Virus record (IMG/VR): IMGVR_UViG_3300028854_000016
Coordinates: 1-64,000 of that record
Source of the DNA: a virus
Direction: 5' to 3' (one strand)
DNA length: 64,000 nt
The notes beneath the pieces were generated by a model. The model was not told the DNA's origin. It saw nothing but the letters and a program-made list of their open reading frames with translations, and did not search any database. The translations under genes were made by a program, and so were the position numbers. This document shows positions 35,204 to 44,896 of the stretch, piece after piece. Position 1 is the stretch's first letter. Each line of letters begins with the position of its first letter.

Positions 35204-38200
35204 ATGAGTACAAATTTAATATCTCCTGGAGTGAAAACTTCTATAGTAGATCAAAGTCAGTATTTGACTGCTCCAGCAGGATCAATTCCTTTTATTTTAA
35301 TTGCAACTGAAGAAAATAAAATTAATCCAAGCGGAGTAGTTGCTCAATATACTACTTCAAATACTGCTGGTCAAGTATTTTTGGAAACTAGTCAACGCAG
35401 TTTAATAAATGACTTCGGCGCACCAGTATTTCAAACTATTCAAGGATCGCCAGTAAATGCAGATGAACAAAATGAATATGGATTGCTCGCAGCATATTCT
35501 ACTTTAGGAGTTTCAGATGCTGCATATATTATGAGAGCACCAATTGATTTAAATTCTCTATCTGGTTCTTTGGTTCCCCCTTCTTCTTCTCCTGCCAATG
35601 GAACTCTTTGGTTAGATACTACTGAAACTAATTGGGGAATTTTACAATACAATGCTGCATTACAAACATTTATCCCAATTGCTACAACTAATGTATCAGG
35701 AAATGGAAAACTTTGGGTAATTACAAATACTGCTCAAACCAGTGATTTTGCTTTTAGTGTTCCATTGTCATCAATCGGAAAACCTGGTGATTATGCAGTA
35801 GTAACAACCAATGTTAATAATCCAGTTTGGTATAACAATTATGCTGGAGTTTGGGTAGAAGTTGGAACCGTTACTTGGCAAGCAAGTATTCCAACAGCAA
35901 TAGGAACAGTTGTTAATCCAACTGTCACTGGAAATCTTGTATTGAATAACACAAATGTTGTTATATCTTCAGCCAATGTTACTGTTGCTGCCGCAGATGT
36001 AAATTCAGCATTGATCACTGGGGTTGGCGCAATTGTAGTTGGTAATAGGCTTGGATTAACTGCCACTAGTTCGGCTGCTAATGGAGCAGTATTAGTGTCA
36101 GGCACAGCAGCAACACAAGTTGGAATAACTTCTGGAACATATTATGCTCCTGCGTTTCAAGCAAGTCCATACACACAAGTTCCACAATGGAATATCACTG
36201 ATGCCACCCCAGAACCAACTGGAAGCGTATGGCTTAATACTACACCACAACAAAATGGAGCAAATATTTCACTTCAACTTTACAACGCAACTAGTAATGT
36301 TTGGATAGTTGAACCAGTTTCCATCGGAGCAAATGATGCAGTAATAAATTATCAACTTGATCCTCTTGGTGGAGGAATTAATATTCCAGCAGGAACTTTT
36401 TACGCAGAAACTGGAATAAATTTTACAACAGTATTATTAGAAAGAAAGTCAGGAGTTACAGAAGTAACAGGAACTAACGCAAACATTTCAGCATTGGCTT
36501 CTGGAGTTAATACAATTAATATTAGCACTAGTACACCAGGAAGTTCATTATTTTCTGGAAATGTTGCTATTTCATTTTCTGGACCAAGTACAGCTAATTT
36601 AGTATCTGCTATTAATAGCGCAGCAATTACTGGAATATCAGCAAGTTTAACTAACAATTTAGTTGAAATTCAAAATTCCAATGGAGGCACGTTCTTCTTA
36701 TATGATGGTTCAAATGCTCCATTGGCAGCAGTCGGAATAGCATCAGGAAAAGTTAGCAATTGGTTTGCTCCATCCTATGTTGTAAATCCTTTTGCACCAA
36801 CTGCTGATCCTATAAATGGTACATTATGGTATTATGATGATCCAACGCAAGTTGATATTATGATTAATACTGGTGCTGCATGGGTTGGTTATCATACTCT
36901 TACTAATGATTCTCGCGGCGCAAATTTAGCATTAACAGATACAAATGGACCAATCATCAGTGCTTCTGTTCCAACAACTCAGAGTACAGGAAATGCAGTA
37001 GTAAATGGTGATTTATGGATTAACACTTCAAATCTAGATAATTTGCCAAGTATTTATAGATTGCAAGGAGCAACTGGGCCAGGTGCAAATATTGGCGGAA
37101 CTTGGACACAAATCAACAATACTGATCATACAAGCAGCAATGGTATAGTATTTGCAGATGCAAGATGGTCTACAACAGGATTGGTTGATCCAGCATCAGA
37201 ACCTTTTCCAGCAATCAGTACATTAGTAAATAGTAATTATCTGGATTCAGATGCACCTTCATTCTCATTATATCCACGAGGAACATTATTATTCAATACT
37301 CGCAGAAGCGGAATGAATGTAAAATCATTCGCAACAAATTACTTAACTGGTTCGCCAGTAACTTCAACTTGGGTTACTGCAAGCGGAAATAATGAATTAG
37401 GAGTAGCATTTCAAGGAAGTTCAGCACAAAGAAATATGGTGGTTGAATCTCTTATTTCAGCAATTAGAAATAGTAATCAATTAATGGAAGAATTTTATAA
37501 CTTCTCATTAATTTCTTGTCCAGGATATATAGAATTATTGTCAGTATTAGCAGAACTAAATGTGGATCGTGGGGAAACAGCATTTATCGTAAGTGATAGT
37601 CCATTAACATTACAAGCAAATGCAAATGTGTTAAACACATGGGCAAATAACTTGAATGGTGCTACAACAGATGGTGTTGATGGATTGGTAACCTTCTATG
37701 ATTATGCTGCAACATATTATTCTGCTGGATTAACTACTGATTTGAGCGGGAACAGCGTTGTTGTTCCAGCAAGTCATATGGCCATTCCAGCAATTATTCA
37801 AAGTGATGCAGTTTCATTTCCATGGTTTGCTCCTGCTGGCTCTAGAAGAGGATTAATTAATAATGCAACATCAGTTGGTTATGTTGATGGGACAACTGGT
37901 AACTTTATTGTTAACAGTGTTGGCAAAGCATTACGAGATGTTCTCTATCCTGCCGCAGTAAATCCAATTAGCAATATTCCAGGTTCTGGCATTGAACTTT
38001 ATGGTCAAAAAACTCGTGCTGCATTAGTGGGAGGAGAACTAACTGAATTAAGCAGAATTAATGTTGCTAGATTGGCAATTTATGTTCGCAGTCAACTAGC
38101 AATTATTGCAAATTCATTCTTATTTGAGCAAAATGATAGCATAACTCGCAAAACTATTGCTTTCCAGATAGGAGAATTCTTGACTAGCATTCAAGCAAAT

Positions 38201-38383
38201 CGCGGAATTTCTGATTGGGCAGTTGTTTGCAATTCAACAAACAATACTCCTGCAACAATTGATGCGAATGAACTACATGTTGATGTCGCAATCTCGCCTA
38301 TTACAAGCGTGGAATTCATCTACATTCCAATAACTATCGTTGGTAGTGGAGTTATTACATCCAGTGGTGTATCTGCTGCTTAA
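35204..38383 (+). CDS. 18: Tail sheath protein gp18, enlarged
   Basis: A 1059-residue contractile sheath protein (T4 gp18 has 659). The opening 'LISPGVKTSIVDQSQYLT' and the ending 'RLAIYVRSQLAIIANSFLF' with 'FLTSIQANRGISDWAVVC' are standard sheath ends that hold the polymerising domain. The centre (about 130-700) is an extra Asn/Thr/Gly-rich, beta-type insertion with repeats of 'P-A-N-G-T-L-W' and 'A-P-S-Y/F'. It probably forms outward domains. A late promoter precedes and a terminator follows. Confidence 0.9.
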   Translation: MSTNLISPGVKTSIVDQSQYLTAPAGSIPFILIATEENKINPSGVVAQYTTSNTAGQVFLETSQRSLINDFGAPVFQTIQGSPVNADEQNEYGLLAAYSTLGVSDAAYIMRAPIDLNSLSGSLVPPSSSPANGTLWLDTTETNWGILQYNAALQTFIPIATTNVSGNGKLWVITNTAQTSDFAFSVPLSSIGKPGDYAVVTTNVNNPVWYNNYAGVWVEVGTVTWQASIPTAIGTVVNPTVTGNLVLNNTNVVISSANVTVAAADVNSALITGVGAIVVGNRLGLTATSSAANGAVLVSGTAATQVGITSGTYYAPAFQASPYTQVPQWNITDATPEPTGSVWLNTTPQQNGANISLQLYNATSNVWIVEPVSIGANDAVINYQLDPLGGGINIPAGTFYAETGINFTTVLLERKSGVTEVTGTNANISALASGVNTINISTSTPGSSLFSGNVAISFSGPSTANLVSAINSAAITGISASLTNNLVEIQNSNGGTFFLYDGSNAPLAAVGIASGKVSNWFAPSYVVNPFAPTADPINGTLWYYDDPTQVDIMINTGAAWVGYHTLTNDSRGANLALTDTNGPIISASVPTTQSTGNAVVNGDLWINTSNLDNLPSIYRLQGATGPGANIGGTWTQINNTDHTSSNGIVFADARWSTTGLVDPASEPFPAISTLVNSNYLDSDAPSFSLYPRGTLLFNTRRSGMNVKSFATNYLTGSPVTSTWVTASGNNELGVAFQGSSAQRNMVVESLISAIRNSNQLMEEFYNFSLISCPGYIELLSVLAELNVDRGETAFIVSDSPLTLQANANVLNTWANNLNGATTDGVDGLVTFYDYAATYYSAGLTTDLSGNSVVVPASHMAIPAIIQSDAVSFPWFAPAGSRRGLINNATSVGYVDGTTGNFIVNSVGKALRDVLYPAAVNPISNIPGSGIELYGQKTRAALVGGELTELSRINVARLAIYVRSQLAIIANSFLFEQNDSITRKTIAFQIGEFLTSIQANRGISDWAVVCNSTNNTPATIDANELHVDVAISPITSVEFIYIPITIVGSGVITSSGVSAA

Positions 38384-38396
38384 TTTAAAATAAAAC

Positions 38397-38430
38397 AAAA
38401 AATGAGCCAGATTTATTCTGGCTCATTTTT
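38397..38430 (+). terminator. Intrinsic terminator after the sheath gene
   Basis: The stem aaaatgagccaga / tctggctcatttt, flanked by A and T runs. An ATG in its arm is not a real start for the following endonuclease. Confidence 0.9.
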
Positions 38431-38479
38431 ATGCTTATATGGTATAATTAAAGTTAATAGAGAGGTTGTTAACATAAAT

Positions 38480-39509
38480 ATGGTGTATACAAAAGAATTA
38501 GCAATAAAAGAAATTAACAGACTTAAAAAAATTTTTACTAAACCAAGTGTTGAAGCAAAAAAAGACAAAGATTTAGTTAATTGGATCAATAAAGAAATAG
38601 AGAAAAATTATCCCAATTTAAATGAATCATTATCTGCAAAAATGTGGTTGGTTCTGCATGAAGGATATAAATTAATATGTCCTTATGGAAATAAAAGAAA
38701 ATTTTGTAGACGAAGTAGAAATGAGCCACAATTTAATTGTGTTACTTCATGCCAATGTACTATTGAAAATAGGAACAAAACAATTATAGAAAAATATGGC
38801 GTATTGGGTTTATTATCAATTCCAGAAAATCAAAATAAATTAGTAAAAACTTGTTTGGAGAAATATGGCTCAAAAAGCGCAAATGGAAACAAGGATATAA
38901 TGAAGAAACAAATTAATACTAGAAAAAATAAATGTATGATTAAATATGGAGTCTCTCACGAAAAGCAAATACATTTTTCAGAATATGCAAAAGAAATATT
39001 GAATAATAAAGAAAAATTTAGTGAAATGATTTTAAAATTGGGATCACGAGAAATGGCAAAGCAACTTAATGTTAGTCAAAGTACTATTGTAGTATATCAT
39101 AAAAATTAGAATTGAATGTAATTTCCAGAACCAGATCATGTTATGAAATAGAATTAGAAAATTGGCTAATTGACCAAAAATAAAGTTTATATCTAATGAT
39201 ATGAAAATAATAAAACCAAAAGAATTGGATTTTTATTTACAAGATTATAATATTGGTATAGAAATTCAAGGAAATTATTGGCATGGGAATCCAAAGAAAT
39301 ATAAATCAACTAATATGATTCGATCTAATCGTGGTTTGATTTCTGTGGCTGAAATATGGAAGAAAGATGAATACAAAAAGAAATTATGTCAAAATAAAGG
39401 AATTAAATTGTTAGTGTTTTGGGAAGATGAATGGTTAGAAAATAATGATAAAATTAAAAAGACAATTTTAGAAAATTTGCCTTGTGGGATAAATACTTAC
39501 AAGAAGTAA
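38480..39509 (+). pseudogene. Vsr-like (EDxHD) homing endonuclease with two frameshifts
   Basis: Start at 38480 (MVYTKELAIKEINRLKKIF), as in its paralogs. The first frame runs to a stop at 39107-39109. The protein continues in another frame (RTRSCYEIELENWLIDQK, the first nuclease Glu) and then in a third from about 39183 (KELDFYLQDY, EIQGNYWHGN, VFWEDEW). Both shifts fall in runs of A (near 39104 and 39178). Between sheath and tube genes. Inactive as read, unless the A runs are sequencing errors. Confidence 0.75.
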
Positions 39510-39525
39510 TATGGAGAATAATTAG

Positions 39526-40137
39526 ATGGCTACCAGCTCATTATTGAATTTTACAGTCCCTCTATCAGATATTGGTATTCCTGCATCAGGCCAAGGTCTT
39601 TTGATGCCAAAAATCAAATACAGATTTCGCATTCTTTTTATTGGTTTTGGTGTGTCTGCTCCAACAACCGAATTAACTAAACAAGTTGTCGATTTCAAGC
39701 GACCATCTATTTCATTTGATGAGCAAGAAATTGACGTATACAACAGCAAAATTCACTATGCTGGAAAACCAAAATGGTCTGATACCACCATCACTCTGCG
39801 TGATGATATGCAAGGAGAAGTATCAACATTGGTGGGGCAACAAATTCAGAAACAATTTGATTTTTTAAATCAATCGAGCGCAAGTTCAGCTTCAGATTAC
39901 AAATTCCAAACTATTTGTGAAATGTTGGATGGTGGTAATGGAGCGAACGAGCCAACAGTATTGGAAACTTGGAATTTGATCGGCTGTTACATCAAGAGTT
40001 CAGATTATGATTCGCTTGATTATAAGACTTCTGATCCAGTTATGATAAAATTAGACATTGTGTTTGATAACGCTTTACAGACACCAGCAGGAATCGGCGC
40101 TGCTGTAACTAGAACACTTGGAACTATAGCAATTTAA
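39526..40137 (+). CDS. 19: Tail tube protein gp19
   Basis: A 203-residue tube protein (T4 gp19 has 163). It has 'YRFRILFIGFGV', 'VVDFKRPSISFDEQEIDVYN', 'WSDTTITLRDDM' and a final 'VMIKLDIVFDNA', the beta-rich plan of T4 tube proteins. It stacks as hexamers under the sheath. Lies after the broken endonuclease and ends in a terminator. Confidence 0.9.
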   Translation: MATSSLLNFTVPLSDIGIPASGQGLLMPKIKYRFRILFIGFGVSAPTTELTKQVVDFKRPSISFDEQEIDVYNSKIHYAGKPKWSDTTITLRDDMQGEVSTLVGQQIQKQFDFLNQSSASSASDYKFQTICEMLDGGNGANEPTVLETWNLIGCYIKSSDYDSLDYKTSDPVMIKLDIVFDNALQTPAGIGAAVTRTLGTIAI

Positions 40138-40143
40138 TGCTAT

Positions 40144-40177
40144 AAAAAAGAGCCAGATATTAATATCTGGCTCTTTT
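40144..40177 (+). terminator. Intrinsic terminator after the tube gene
   Basis: The stem aaaagagccagatat / atatctggctctttt is close to perfect, with a T run on the plus strand. Confidence 0.9.
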
Positions 40178-40241
40178 AACTTGCCATTCACGACTCTGAC
40201 AAGTCCAATGGCTCTATCATAACTTGGAGAAATGACAGCCT

Positions 40242-41718
40242 ATGTCTATTTATACATACGAATCAGCACTCGCAGAAATTATCAGATTGAAATCAAAAAC
40301 TCCGTATTATGTTAACTTAATTAGAAAAATTGAATATAAATCATTGCTTGAGTGGATTAATATCCAAATTCCTGATGAAAAATACACAATAGGAGCAAAA
40401 ATTTTTCTTTTGCTTAACTCAGATTTAGAATTAATATGCCCATATGGAAAAGAAAAGAAATACAGAGCAGATTTATCTAAATTTGTTTGTATTAAATCGT
40501 GTCAATGTACAAAAGATAATAGATCCAAAACAAATGTTGATGTTTATGGATCAAGCTGTCCTTTGAAAAGCATAGAAGTGCAAGAAAAGAGAAAAAATAC
40601 TTGTATAGAATTGTATGGAGTTGATCATCCATCTAAATCAGAAGAAATTAAGAATAAAAAGAAACAAACCTGCATTAAAAATTTTGGTTATGATAATAAT
40701 TTAAAATCCCCAAAATGCAGAGAGAAGCGAAAGAAAACAATGTTAGAAAAATATGGATACGAAAATCCAGGAAATTGCCCAGAAATAATAGAAAAACAGC
40801 AAAACACTTGTATGGAAAATAATGGAGTTTCCTTCCCCTTTCAAGCAAAAGAAATTCAAGATAGAGTTAAGAAAACAATGTTAGAAAAATATGGATACGA
40901 AAATCCAGGAAATTGCCCAGAAATAATAGAAAAACAGCAAACCACTTGTATGGAAAGATATGGAGTTAATACTCCTTTTGACTCAAAAGAAATTCAAGAA
41001 AAAAGCAAAAATACACGAGAAAAAAATTATAAATTAAATTCTGTAATCAAAAAATCTAATGAAAAATTAAAAAATATAAGTATTTATGGAAAAGAAGATC
41101 CTACTAGTAAAGAAAAAGCAATAAAATATAAGAAAAACTAATATACAAAAATATGGAACTGAATGGTCAGTTCAAAAACATATTACTTCAAAATCTTTAG
41201 AAATTCTAAATTCTAAAAAATTATTAAATGAGATGTTAGAAAAAAATTCATTTGATGAAATATCAAAATTATTAGGAGTTACTTATTCTACAATTAATAG
41301 AAGATACAGAAAACACAATCCAGAAAAACCCTTGATTAAAAGGTCAAGTTCATTTCAAAATGAAATTGCTTGTTGGTTAATACAAGAAAATATAAAATTT
41401 ACTGAAAAAAATCGCACAATTTTAAAAAATAAAATTAAAATTAAAAATTTAAAAACAAAAGAATTAGATTTTTATCTTCCAGATTATAAAATTGGAATTG
41501 AATTCAATGGAACATATTGGCATATGGACCCAAGAAAATATAAATCAATTGATTATAATGAAATTGCTAAAAAGACAGCTCAAGAAATTTGGGATAAAGA
41601 CAAATATAAAGAAGATTTATGCAAATCATTGGATATAAAATTAATAGTTATTTGGGAGCAAGACTGGAAATCCAACAAAGAACAAATCAAAACAAATATA
41701 CTATCCCAACTTAGCTAA
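40242..41718 (+). pseudogene. Vsr-like (EDxHD) homing endonuclease with one frameshift
   Basis: The first frame (40242-41141, 299 residues) has the leader MSIYTYESALAEI, the Cys block CIKSCQCT and eight K-Y-G-type units. At the A run near 41134 the frame shifts; the second frame continues K-T-N-I-Q-K-Y-G-T-E-W-S and joins the 41233-41718 open frame with FQNEIACWL, KELDFYLPDY, GIEFNGTYWHMD and VIWEQDW. Removing one A restores a single protein of about 490 residues. Between tube and tube-initiator genes. Confidence 0.8.
40731..40953 (+). repeat. Near-identical 138-bp tandem duplication inside the endonuclease
   Basis: 40731-40815 and 40869-40953 are nearly identical over 85 bp, a 138-bp period. 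This equals two DNA-binding units of 23 residues (MLEKYGYENPGNCPEIIEKQ in both). A recent duplication. Confidence 0.8.
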
Positions 41719-41721
41719 ATA
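41714..41721 (+). promoter_or_regulatory. T4-type late promoter, start codon at predicted +1
   Basis: GCTAAATA ends 5 nt before the ATG at 41727. By the T4 late rule (box at -13 to -6) the mRNA would start on the ATG. No ribosome site is present. Confidence 0.55.
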
Positions 41722-41726
41722 TTAAT

Positions 41727-42878
41727 ATGGGAACTCTTAATAGTGTTTTATCATCGATTAAATATGCAGCGCAACCATCTATAACTCTGCGTAACTATCA
41801 ACACGCGACTAAAATTTTTGGACCAAATAATAATAGTCTAGCGCCGAAAACAAAAAACTGGTTCCATATATATTTCCAAGTAAATCCTTCTGTAGTAACA
41901 CAAGTAACCAACCAGTTGAGCGCGGCTGTAACTAATGATAGGATAAACTGGAATCCCGCAAATCTTCCTGTTCTTGGAGTGTTAGCTAAAACAGTTGCCC
42001 TTCCAAAAATTAAAATAAATACTGAAAAAAATAATCAATATAATAGATGGTCATTGACTCCAACAAAAATTAATTATGACCCAATTTCAATAAGTTTTTG
42101 GGATGATACTATTAATGTTATTCAGCATTTTTGGTATGGTTATTACCAATATATGAATCAGGATCCAAATTTTGTTAATTGGGCTGCTAGTCAATCGCAG
42201 GGAATAAATATCCCGCCTCAATGGTCACAATCCAGTGGAAATGTCAGTTCATTGTATAATAGTTCATTTTTTAACTATGGACTTGATACAATTCCTACAA
42301 CAAGCAATGGGAGTCCACTTGCATTTGCTCCTGGAGTAAATTTTAGTAGGAGCAATAATTTTTTGGAGAGTATTAGAATATATCAGTTCAATAGAGCTGT
42401 TAATCCCAAAGGAGTAGAATATACTGAATTCACGTTAGTAAATCCAATTATAACTGGATTCAGTCATGATGATTTGGAATCATCTTCATCTGACTTTATG
42501 ATCAATAAAATGGATGTAGAATATGAAACTGTATTTTATAATAATGGTTATCTAAATAATGATGAAATTGCATCATGGGATGCAGTAACTTCTACATTAT
42601 TTGATAATACTCCAAGTCCATTGGGATCAATAAATCCATTACTCAATACTATTTCGCAAAGTATATCAACTACTCAAAGTGCTGTTGCAACAGGTCAAGA
42701 AATTTCTCGCAATACTGGCGGAGTTACCAGCGTTGCAACTATTCTAAGTGAAGCTGGCCAAGTTTCATCATTAACTAATGCTGCGGGACAATTAATCAAT
42801 AATGGTTCATTAACTGTGCCAACACCAGCCAATAGTTTTGGAGATTCTGGCTTACCGCCATTATCTGTTGGAGTTTAA
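41727..42878 (+). CDS. Baseplate tail-tube initiator-like protein (gp48/gp54-type)
   Basis: A 383-residue protein. The segment 'VALPKIKINTEKNNQYNRWS' then 'KINYDPISISFWDDTINVIQHFWYGYYQYM' is the plan of tube-like baseplate proteins on which the tail tube starts to grow. The later part 'VNPKGVEYTEFTLVNPIITGFSHDDL' also fits. A Ser/Thr/Asn-rich tail ends the protein. It lies close to the tube gene. Which of gp48 and gp54 it matches is unclear. Confidence 0.6.
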   Translation: MGTLNSVLSSIKYAAQPSITLRNYQHATKIFGPNNNSLAPKTKNWFHIYFQVNPSVVTQVTNQLSAAVTNDRINWNPANLPVLGVLAKTVALPKIKINTEKNNQYNRWSLTPTKINYDPISISFWDDTINVIQHFWYGYYQYMNQDPNFVNWAASQSQGINIPPQWSQSSGNVSSLYNSSFFNYGLDTIPTTSNGSPLAFAPGVNFSRSNNFLESIRIYQFNRAVNPKGVEYTEFTLVNPIITGFSHDDLESSSSDFMINKMDVEYETVFYNNGYLNNDEIASWDAVTSTLFDNTPSPLGSINPLLNTISQSISTTQSAVATGQEISRNTGGVTSVATILSEAGQVSSLTNAAGQLINNGSLTVPTPANSFGDSGLPPLSVGV

Positions 42879-42880
42879 TT

Positions 42881-43633
42881 ATGAAAATTGATGAAATACT
42901 TTGTGAATATACTCAATTACAAGGAATAATACCTCCATATGGAAAGGGGCATATTGACTTCGATGAATTTTTAAAAAAGAAATGGCCAATAGCGTATAAC
43001 TCTTCATTTACAATTTATCGTGGTGTCGAAATTAAATCAGAAGGTTATTTATTATATGGCGATAGCAGGTTAACAGAAAGAGTGTCTGCAAATACTGACA
43101 ATTATTATACACAAATAATAGACAATATTCTTCCAGAATGGGAAAAATTTCCAAAAAGATCGAGAAGTTTTATTTGCACAAATGAGCATTTTGATGCAAT
43201 GGCAATGGGAAGACCATATAGAGTATATCCAGTTGGAGATCCTTTAATTGGAATTTGTCCATATTCTGATTTGTGGATTTCATTTAAACATATTCACCTT
43301 GGTAAATTTGCTCGCATGTTTGAAGAAATAGAAAAAGAATTAGGAATAGTTGTCAATGACAAAGATTTAGGATCAATCAAAAATTTTATTAAATATGCTA
43401 ATGAAAATTTTGATAAAATAATAAAAATTATTAAAAAATATGTGCAAGAAACTTACCCAAATACAATAGAAGATAAAAAATCATTTATGGAAGTTTTAGA
43501 ATGGATATTAGATCCTATTAGCAATAGTTTCAGATTAGCCAGATTATCTCAAATTCCTGCTCTATATAATGGATTAAATGATCATGAACACGAATTTTGG
43601 TTCTCTGGGCCAGCGTATTTTGTATCATCTTAA
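42881..43633 (+). CDS. ADP-ribosyltransferase-like protein E (divergent)
   Basis: A 250-residue protein. The leader is MKIDEILCEYTQL. Pattern: F-T-I-Y-R47-G-V, then R-S-R-S-F-I-C-T-N (Ser block), then Y-R-V-Y-P-V-G-D. The end of the protein differs from the other members, and the Glu position is not certain. A run of Lys/Ile-rich helix fills about 150-200. It follows the tube-initiator gene by two bases. Confidence 0.45.
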   Translation: MKIDEILCEYTQLQGIIPPYGKGHIDFDEFLKKKWPIAYNSSFTIYRGVEIKSEGYLLYGDSRLTERVSANTDNYYTQIIDNILPEWEKFPKRSRSFICTNEHFDAMAMGRPYRVYPVGDPLIGICPYSDLWISFKHIHLGKFARMFEEIEKELGIVVNDKDLGSIKNFIKYANENFDKIIKIIKKYVQETYPNTIEDKKSFMEVLEWILDPISNSFRLARLSQIPALYNGLNDHEHEFWFSGPAYFVSS

Positions 43634-43642
43634 AGGAGTTAT

Positions 43643-43954
43643 ATGGCAACGTTAAAAATAAAATCGACTAATGTAGAAAGAAATAATTATGATTATGTAC
43701 GAGCATACGCAGAAACTCAAAGCTCAAATTCGACAATTGTTGACGAATTAATACAGGCCTATGTATTAGTTGCACAAAATTTAAATATAACTCCTTTACA
43801 ATTTATTCAATTAGTTGAAAGTAAAGGTAATACTGTTGAGCAAGCACAATATTTGGCACAGCAATTAAATAGTGTTAGAGTAAGATCGGCGTATTTGGGT
43901 GTTAGATTGAACCAAAATACTCCAGTATTTATTGCTAGAGAGATTGCGGCCTAA
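43643..43954 (+). CDS. Small conserved protein, unknown function
   Basis: A 103-residue helical protein, 'NYDYVRAYAETQ' then 'LIQAYVLVAQNLNITPLQFIQL' and 'YLAQQLNSVRVRSAYLGV'. A good aaaggag ribosome site. It stands before gp4 and gp16 and after baseplate genes. I do not recognise a family; a tail or head completion role fits the place. Confidence 0.55.
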   Translation: MATLKIKSTNVERNNYDYVRAYAETQSSNSTIVDELIQAYVLVAQNLNITPLQFIQLVESKGNTVEQAQYLAQQLNSVRVRSAYLGVRLNQNTPVFIAREIAA

Positions 43955-43963
43955 CGAGGAAAT

Positions 43964-44398
43964 ATGCCAAAATACCATAAAGGATTTTATACTATTAAGA
44001 ATAAAGAAAAGTATATAGGAAAAAGAGCGCCCATTTACAGAAGCGGCTGGGAAGCGACTTTTATGCAATTTTGTGATTTCAATCCCAATGTTTTGCAATG
44101 GGCCTCAGAATCAATAGCAATTTTATATCAAGACCCATTAACTGGAAAGAAGAAAAATTATTATCCAGATTTCCTTGTTATATACAATGATAAAGATAAT
44201 ATTCGGAAAGCAGAAATTGTAGAAATTAAGCCCAGCACACAGACTGGACAAACAAAAACTAAAAGTAAAATAAATAATGCAGCAATTATTCGCAATCATG
44301 CTAAGTGGGCTGCTGCATTACAATACGCAGAAATGAATGGGCTTAATTTTCGTCTAATCACAGAGAATGAGTTGTTTGGTATTAAAGGAAAAATATGA
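43964..44398 (+). CDS. 4: Head completion protein gp4-like (TnsA-type nuclease fold)
   Basis: A 144-residue protein. It has the T4 gp4 plan: K-x-F-Y...K-R-A-P-I-Y-R-S-G-W-E early, then LQWASES, YYPDFLVIYND, AEIVEIKP. The E-(x)n-D-(x)n-E-x-K residues (E in SGWE, D in PDF, E-I-K) match the TnsA-like restriction-endonuclease fold. gp4 (with gp50 and gp2 in T4) finishes heads after DNA packaging. Its end overlaps the next gene by 4 nt. Confidence 0.8.
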   Translation: MPKYHKGFYTIKNKEKYIGKRAPIYRSGWEATFMQFCDFNPNVLQWASESIAILYQDPLTGKKKNYYPDFLVIYNDKDNIRKAEIVEIKPSTQTGQTKTKSKINNAAIIRNHAKWAAALQYAEMNGLNFRLITENELFGIKGKI

Positions 44399-44868
44399 AA
44401 ACAAATACTAAATTAGAAGAAGTATTTAATATGTCTCCAGCTACTTCTCTTGAAATTGTTCCAGTTCAAAAAGAAGAAACTTCTTTAGTTATGGAAACAA
44501 AATATAAAGAGCTTGATATTATTGAACGAGCATTACAAGAAGTTGCTGGATTAACTTCTGATGATAATGAACTTGATAAATTGGCAGAACTTGCTATAAC
44601 TTCTCATAATGATATGATCGAACTTTCTCTTAATGTGGAACAACGCTTTTGCGGTGAGATTGCAGGTGTCGCCTCCAATTTTTTAAGTGCAGCAATTACT
44701 GCCAAAACAAATAAAATCAAATCAAAATTAGACAGAATTGAGCTTCAACTTAAAAAGAAACTCATTGATTTCAAGACAAAAGAAAGTCAAGATAAAATAC
44801 CATTAGACGGCGAGAGTATGGTAATGGATCGCAACCAATTACTAGCTGAATTACTTAAAAAGCCATAA
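44395..44868 (+). CDS. 16: Terminase small subunit gp16-like
   Basis: A 157-residue protein (T4 gp16: 164). Order: acidic start with LEEVFNMSP, a long central helical pair (AELAITSHNDMIELSLNVEQ then VASNFLSAAITAKTNKIKSKLD), then a charged tail. This is the plan of T4-like small terminases, where the helices form the ring core. It controls DNA cutting and packaging with gp17 (51326). The two genes are separated by about 6.5 kb here, unlike T4. Confidence 0.7.
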   Translation: MKTNTKLEEVFNMSPATSLEIVPVQKEETSLVMETKYKELDIIERALQEVAGLTSDDNELDKLAELAITSHNDMIELSLNVEQRFCGEIAGVASNFLSAAITAKTNKIKSKLDRIELQLKKKLIDFKTKESQDKIPLDGESMVMDRNQLLAELLKKP

Positions 44869-44871
44869 AGT

Positions 44872-44879
44872 GATAAATA
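44872..44879 (+). promoter_or_regulatory. T4-type late promoter box
   Basis: GATAAATA lies 17 nt before the start at 44897, with tagagg as the ribosome site in between. This supports that start over an upstream in-frame one. Confidence 0.6.
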
Positions 44880-44896
44880 ATACTAGAGGATTAAAT

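Noticed and set aside
38402-38479. Upstream extension of the broken endonuclease to 38402
   Set aside because: This ATG lies in the arm of the sheath terminator. Paralogs begin at the position matching 38480.
38473-38480. CATAAATA late box before the broken endonuclease
   Set aside because: The box overlaps the ATG itself, so an mRNA from it would lack the start codon.
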